From positions 1-8,181 of the forward strand of contig JBBQLD010000207.1 of assembly GCA_038327555.1 (NCBI GenBank): a stretch of 8,181 nucleotides of DNA. The letters are read 5' to 3'. The translations under genes were made by a program, and so were the position numbers. Source of the DNA: M3007 sp038327555 (GTDB lineage Bacteria; Bacteroidota; Bacteroidia; Chitinophagales; Saprospiraceae). The notes beneath the pieces are model-generated. The model worked only from the letters and a program-made list of their open reading frames with translations. It was not told where the DNA came from and searched no databases. This document shows positions 6,811 through 8,181 of this stretch, piece by piece; the first letter of the stretch is position 1, and the number at the start of each line of letters is the position of its first letter.

Positions 6811-6983
6811 AGCCGTACACTTCTTTTTTGCGGCTTGTCATTCTGAACGTAGTGAAGAATCTGAGGCCGAAGGCTTAAAATTTAGAAGAAAAAGCTTCGG
6901 CCTTCGGCCTCAGATTCTTCACTACGTTCAGAATGACAAGCAATTTGAACGCGCAAATTTTCAAAATAAAAAAGTGTACGGCT
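6811..6983. mobile_element. 173-bp nested palindromic element (CHSERSEES type), MITE-like
   Basis: The outer ends are a perfect 12-bp inverted repeat, AGCCGTACACTT at 6811-6822 and its complement at 6972-6983. Inside is a perfect 40-bp inverted repeat, 6834-6873 against 6901-6940, with a 27-base loop. Either arm, read as protein, gives CHSERSEESEAEG, a peptide often found in mis-called proteins of Bacteroidota, which marks a dispersed non-coding repeat. The element carries no gene and abuts the broken end of the second RhuM stub. The outer repeat could be the terminal repeat of a miniature transposable element; I saw no clear target-site duplication. Confidence 0.75.
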
Positions 6984-7029
6984 GAAAGTAACCTTAAAAA
7001 ATAAGCGATGGAAAATAGTAAACTTCAAA

Positions 7030-7097
7030 ATTTGCAGGATGAAAAGATGAACAGGATGAAAGAAAATCATAAAATCCAGTAAACCCTGATTCAAACA
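7030..7097. repeat. Short degenerate repeat patch before the phosphoesterase gene
   Basis: CAGGATGAAA occurs at 7035-7044 and again at 7052-7061, with AGATGAA between them; the complement reads as TTCATCCTGTTCATCTTTTC. It is followed by AAAATCCAGTAAACCCTGAT and TCAAACA, running up to the ATG at 7098. This resembles degenerate intergenic repeats I associate with Bacteroidota genomes. It occupies the leader of the phosphoesterase gene, so any promoter for that gene is within or upstream of it. Confidence 0.45.
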
Positions 7098-7856
7098 ATG
7101 TTAGTCCAATACACATCCGACCTTCATGTAGAATTCCCTGCCAACAAGGAATTCCTACAGCAGCATCCTTTGCCGCCGATGGGCGATGTATTGGTATTGG
7201 CTGGTGATATTGTGCCTTTTGCCCTATTGAATAAGTATCAAGATTTTTTTAGTTTGCTTTCCGACCAATTTGAAACCGTATATTGGCTACCCGGAAACCA
7301 TGAATACTACCATTTTGACATAGCCGAGAAAAGCGGTGTGCTGAATGAAAAAATCCGAAGCAACGTGTTTTTGGTTAATAATACTTCCGTAATTCATGGA
7401 AATACCCGGTTGTTATTTTCAACCTTATGGAGTAAAATCAGTCCAGGCAATCAATGGCAAATAGAACGAAGCCTGAATGATTTTCACTTAATCAAACACA
7501 AAGGTTTTCGTTTGTCGGCCGAGCATTACAACCAACTGCATGAGGACAGTTTGATGTTTCTGAATCACGCAGTAGAAAACTCAAAGCAGGAACAACTGCT
7601 GGTGTTTACCCACCATTGCCCTACCTTTTTGAATTACCCAGCGCAATACAAAGGCGATGTGCTAAATGAGGCTTTTGCCGTTGAACTTTTTGATTGGATT
7701 GAATATTCCAAGATCAACTTTTGGGTGTATGGGCATCACCACAGCAATACCCCTGAATTTAGTATTGGAAAAACCAAGCTAATAACCAATCAATTGGGCT
7801 ATGTGCAAAGGAATGAGCACAAGCTGTTTGAAGCAGATAAATGCATAATACTATGA
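7098..7856 (+). CDS. Calcineurin-like metallophosphoesterase
   Basis: The 252-residue soluble protein has the complete dinuclear metal site of the calcineurin-like phosphoesterase family: SDLH (Asp8, His10), AGD (Asp37), GNHEYY (Asn67, His68), FTHHCP (His172 or 173) and GHHH (His213, His215). Such enzymes hydrolyse phosphomonoesters or diesters, including nucleotides or nucleic acids; the substrate cannot be told from the motifs. There is no signal peptide or membrane segment. The ATG at 7098 gives the first metal motif right after the first strand (MLVQYTSDLH), as expected. It stands alone between the RhuM relics and a probable ATPase gene and is the only complete gene in this half of the window. 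Whether it belongs functionally with the ATPase at 8143 is unknown; phosphoesterase plus ATPase pairs occur in DNA repair (SbcCD-like) but this protein is much smaller than SbcD. Confidence 0.85.
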   Translation: MLVQYTSDLHVEFPANKEFLQQHPLPPMGDVLVLAGDIVPFALLNKYQDFFSLLSDQFETVYWLPGNHEYYHFDIAEKSGVLNEKIRSNVFLVNNTSVIHGNTRLLFSTLWSKISPGNQWQIERSLNDFHLIKHKGFRLSAEHYNQLHEDSLMFLNHAVENSKQEQLLVFTHHCPTFLNYPAQYKGDVLNEAFAVELFDWIEYSKINFWVYGHHHSNTPEFSIGKTKLITNQLGYVQRNEHKLFEADKCIIL

Positions 7857-7930
7857 CTATAGCAGCATTGCAAAGTAAGCAGCAAGGCATGGGGAAAAGC
7901 TGTCGTAACAAATGACGAGTTTCGGATCAC

Positions 7931-7948
7931 TTTCCTGACGTCAGGAAA
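7931..7948. promoter_or_regulatory. 18-bp perfect palindrome
   Basis: TTTCCTGACGTCAGGAAA is identical to its own reverse complement. It lies 75 bases after the phosphoesterase stop and 195 bases before the ATPase start. It could be a site for a dimeric regulator, a recombination site or chance; with no loop it is not a good RNA hairpin. Confidence 0.35.
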
Positions 7949-7957
7949 ACGATACCG

Positions 7958-8107
7958 ATGCCCAAAGGTGCATTGAACAAGTCAAGTGAGTTCAAGCGGT
8001 CGAAGAATAAAAAGACCGTATATTTGTGCCATAAGTACATCCGGGCAAAATACAGCCAGTATCTGAATACGTTGAAATGGCTGGATGCTTACTTATCGGA
8101 ACATTAA
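7958..8107 (+). CDS. Possible small basic protein, unrecognised (49 aa)
   Basis: ATG 7958 to TAA 8105-8107 encodes 49 residues, strongly basic in the first half (NKSSEFKRSKNKKT) and amphipathic towards the end (YLNTLKWLDAYLSEH). I recognise no family. It may be the 3' remnant of a larger broken gene, since the frame stays open back to 7916, before the ATG. It ends 35 bases before the ATPase start. Confidence 0.25.
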   Translation: MPKGALNKSSEFKRSKNKKTVYLCHKYIRAKYSQYLNTLKWLDAYLSEH

Positions 8108-8142
8108 GCCTGAATTTGTGGCATTTTTAAAGCGAAAAAATC

Positions 8143-8181
8143 ATGAGCAAAATAAAAATAAAAAATTTTGGGCCTATCAAG
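8143..8181 (+). CDS. Start of a probable RecF/OLD/SMC-like ATPase (5' fragment)
   Basis: Only 13 codons are in the window: MSKIKIKNFGPIK. This K-I-K-N-F-G-P-I pattern is the typical first beta strand of ABC-type ATPases of the RecF, OLD and SMC-like AAA groups, where it precedes the Walker A loop by about 20 residues. Many such proteins act in DNA repair or in phage defence, some with a partner nuclease. The Walker motifs and any fused domain lie beyond the window edge, so the class and role are unproven. Confidence 0.6.
   Translation, partial: MSKIKIKNFGPIK

Larger units (their letters stand above)
7857..8142 (+). other. Gap with apparently decayed coding sequence
   Basis: No convincing gene fills these 286 bases. 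An ATG at 7853 overlaps the phosphoesterase stop (ATGA) and reads MTIAALQSKQQGMGKSCRNK before a stop at 7913. In another frame, 7887-7974 reads AWGKAVVTNDEFRITFLTSG followed by KRYRCPKVH and a stop, which looks protein-like. A third stretch, 7958-8107, is the small frame listed separately. This mosaic of short, plausible peptides in different frames suggests one or more genes broken by frameshifts, but I do not recognise the family. Confidence 0.35.

Noticed and set aside
7008..7082. A 24-codon frame beginning MENSKLQNLQDEKMNRMK
   Set aside because: It consists mostly of the CAGGATGAAA repeat patch and has no other support.
6882..7094. A 70-codon minus-strand frame containing CHSERSEES
   Set aside because: The peptide is the translation of the palindromic repeat, which reads the same on both strands.

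Overview
The window looks like a chromosomal segment from a member of the Bacteroidota, probably a free-living, sugar-degrading lineage of the Saprospiraceae or Cytophagales type. The evidence is indirect. Start codons lack Shine-Dalgarno sequences, Bacteroidota-style TAnnTTTG promoter boxes occur, two lipoproteins are present (one with the acidic surface-export signal after its cysteine), and the intergenic repeats, including a CHSERSEES palindrome, are of the kind scattered through these genomes. No rRNA, tRNA or CRISPR array was seen.

Positions 22-2615 (minus strand) hold two tandem paralogous lipoproteins of a DUF5005/DUF4185-like, probably beta-propeller family. Between them lies a 266-bp gap containing two opposed arrays of a 21-bp repeat, which form a 40-bp near-perfect inverted repeat. 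A 100-bp divergent promoter region (2616-2715) separates them from a plus-strand gene set at 2716-5803: a mannonate dehydratase (UxuA family), an aldose-epimerase-like DUF4432-type protein and an SMP-30/gluconolactonase-type lactonase. Together these suggest conversion of a sugar lactone to an aldonate and then to 2-keto-3-deoxygluconate. The lipoproteins may act on the carbohydrate outside the cytoplasm, but this is inferred from position only. Each gap between these three genes carries its own short tandem array (period 8, then period 9) that ends at or just before the next start codon.

From about 5804 onward the character changes. Base composition becomes more AT-rich and genes are broken. 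There is a RhuM-family gene with a one-base frameshift in an A7 run and an apparent internal deletion. Next is the N-terminal stub of a second, different RhuM-like gene, cut off by a 173-bp nested-palindrome element. A short repeat patch follows, then an intact calcineurin-like metallophosphoesterase (7098-7856). After it come about 290 bp of apparently decayed sequence with an 18-bp perfect palindrome, and finally the first 13 codons of a probable RecF/OLD/SMC-type ATPase running off the end. This half looks like an accessory, recombination-prone region. The ATPase beginning at 8143 is the best place to look for an unseen defence or DNA-processing system, but the window does not contain enough of it to say.
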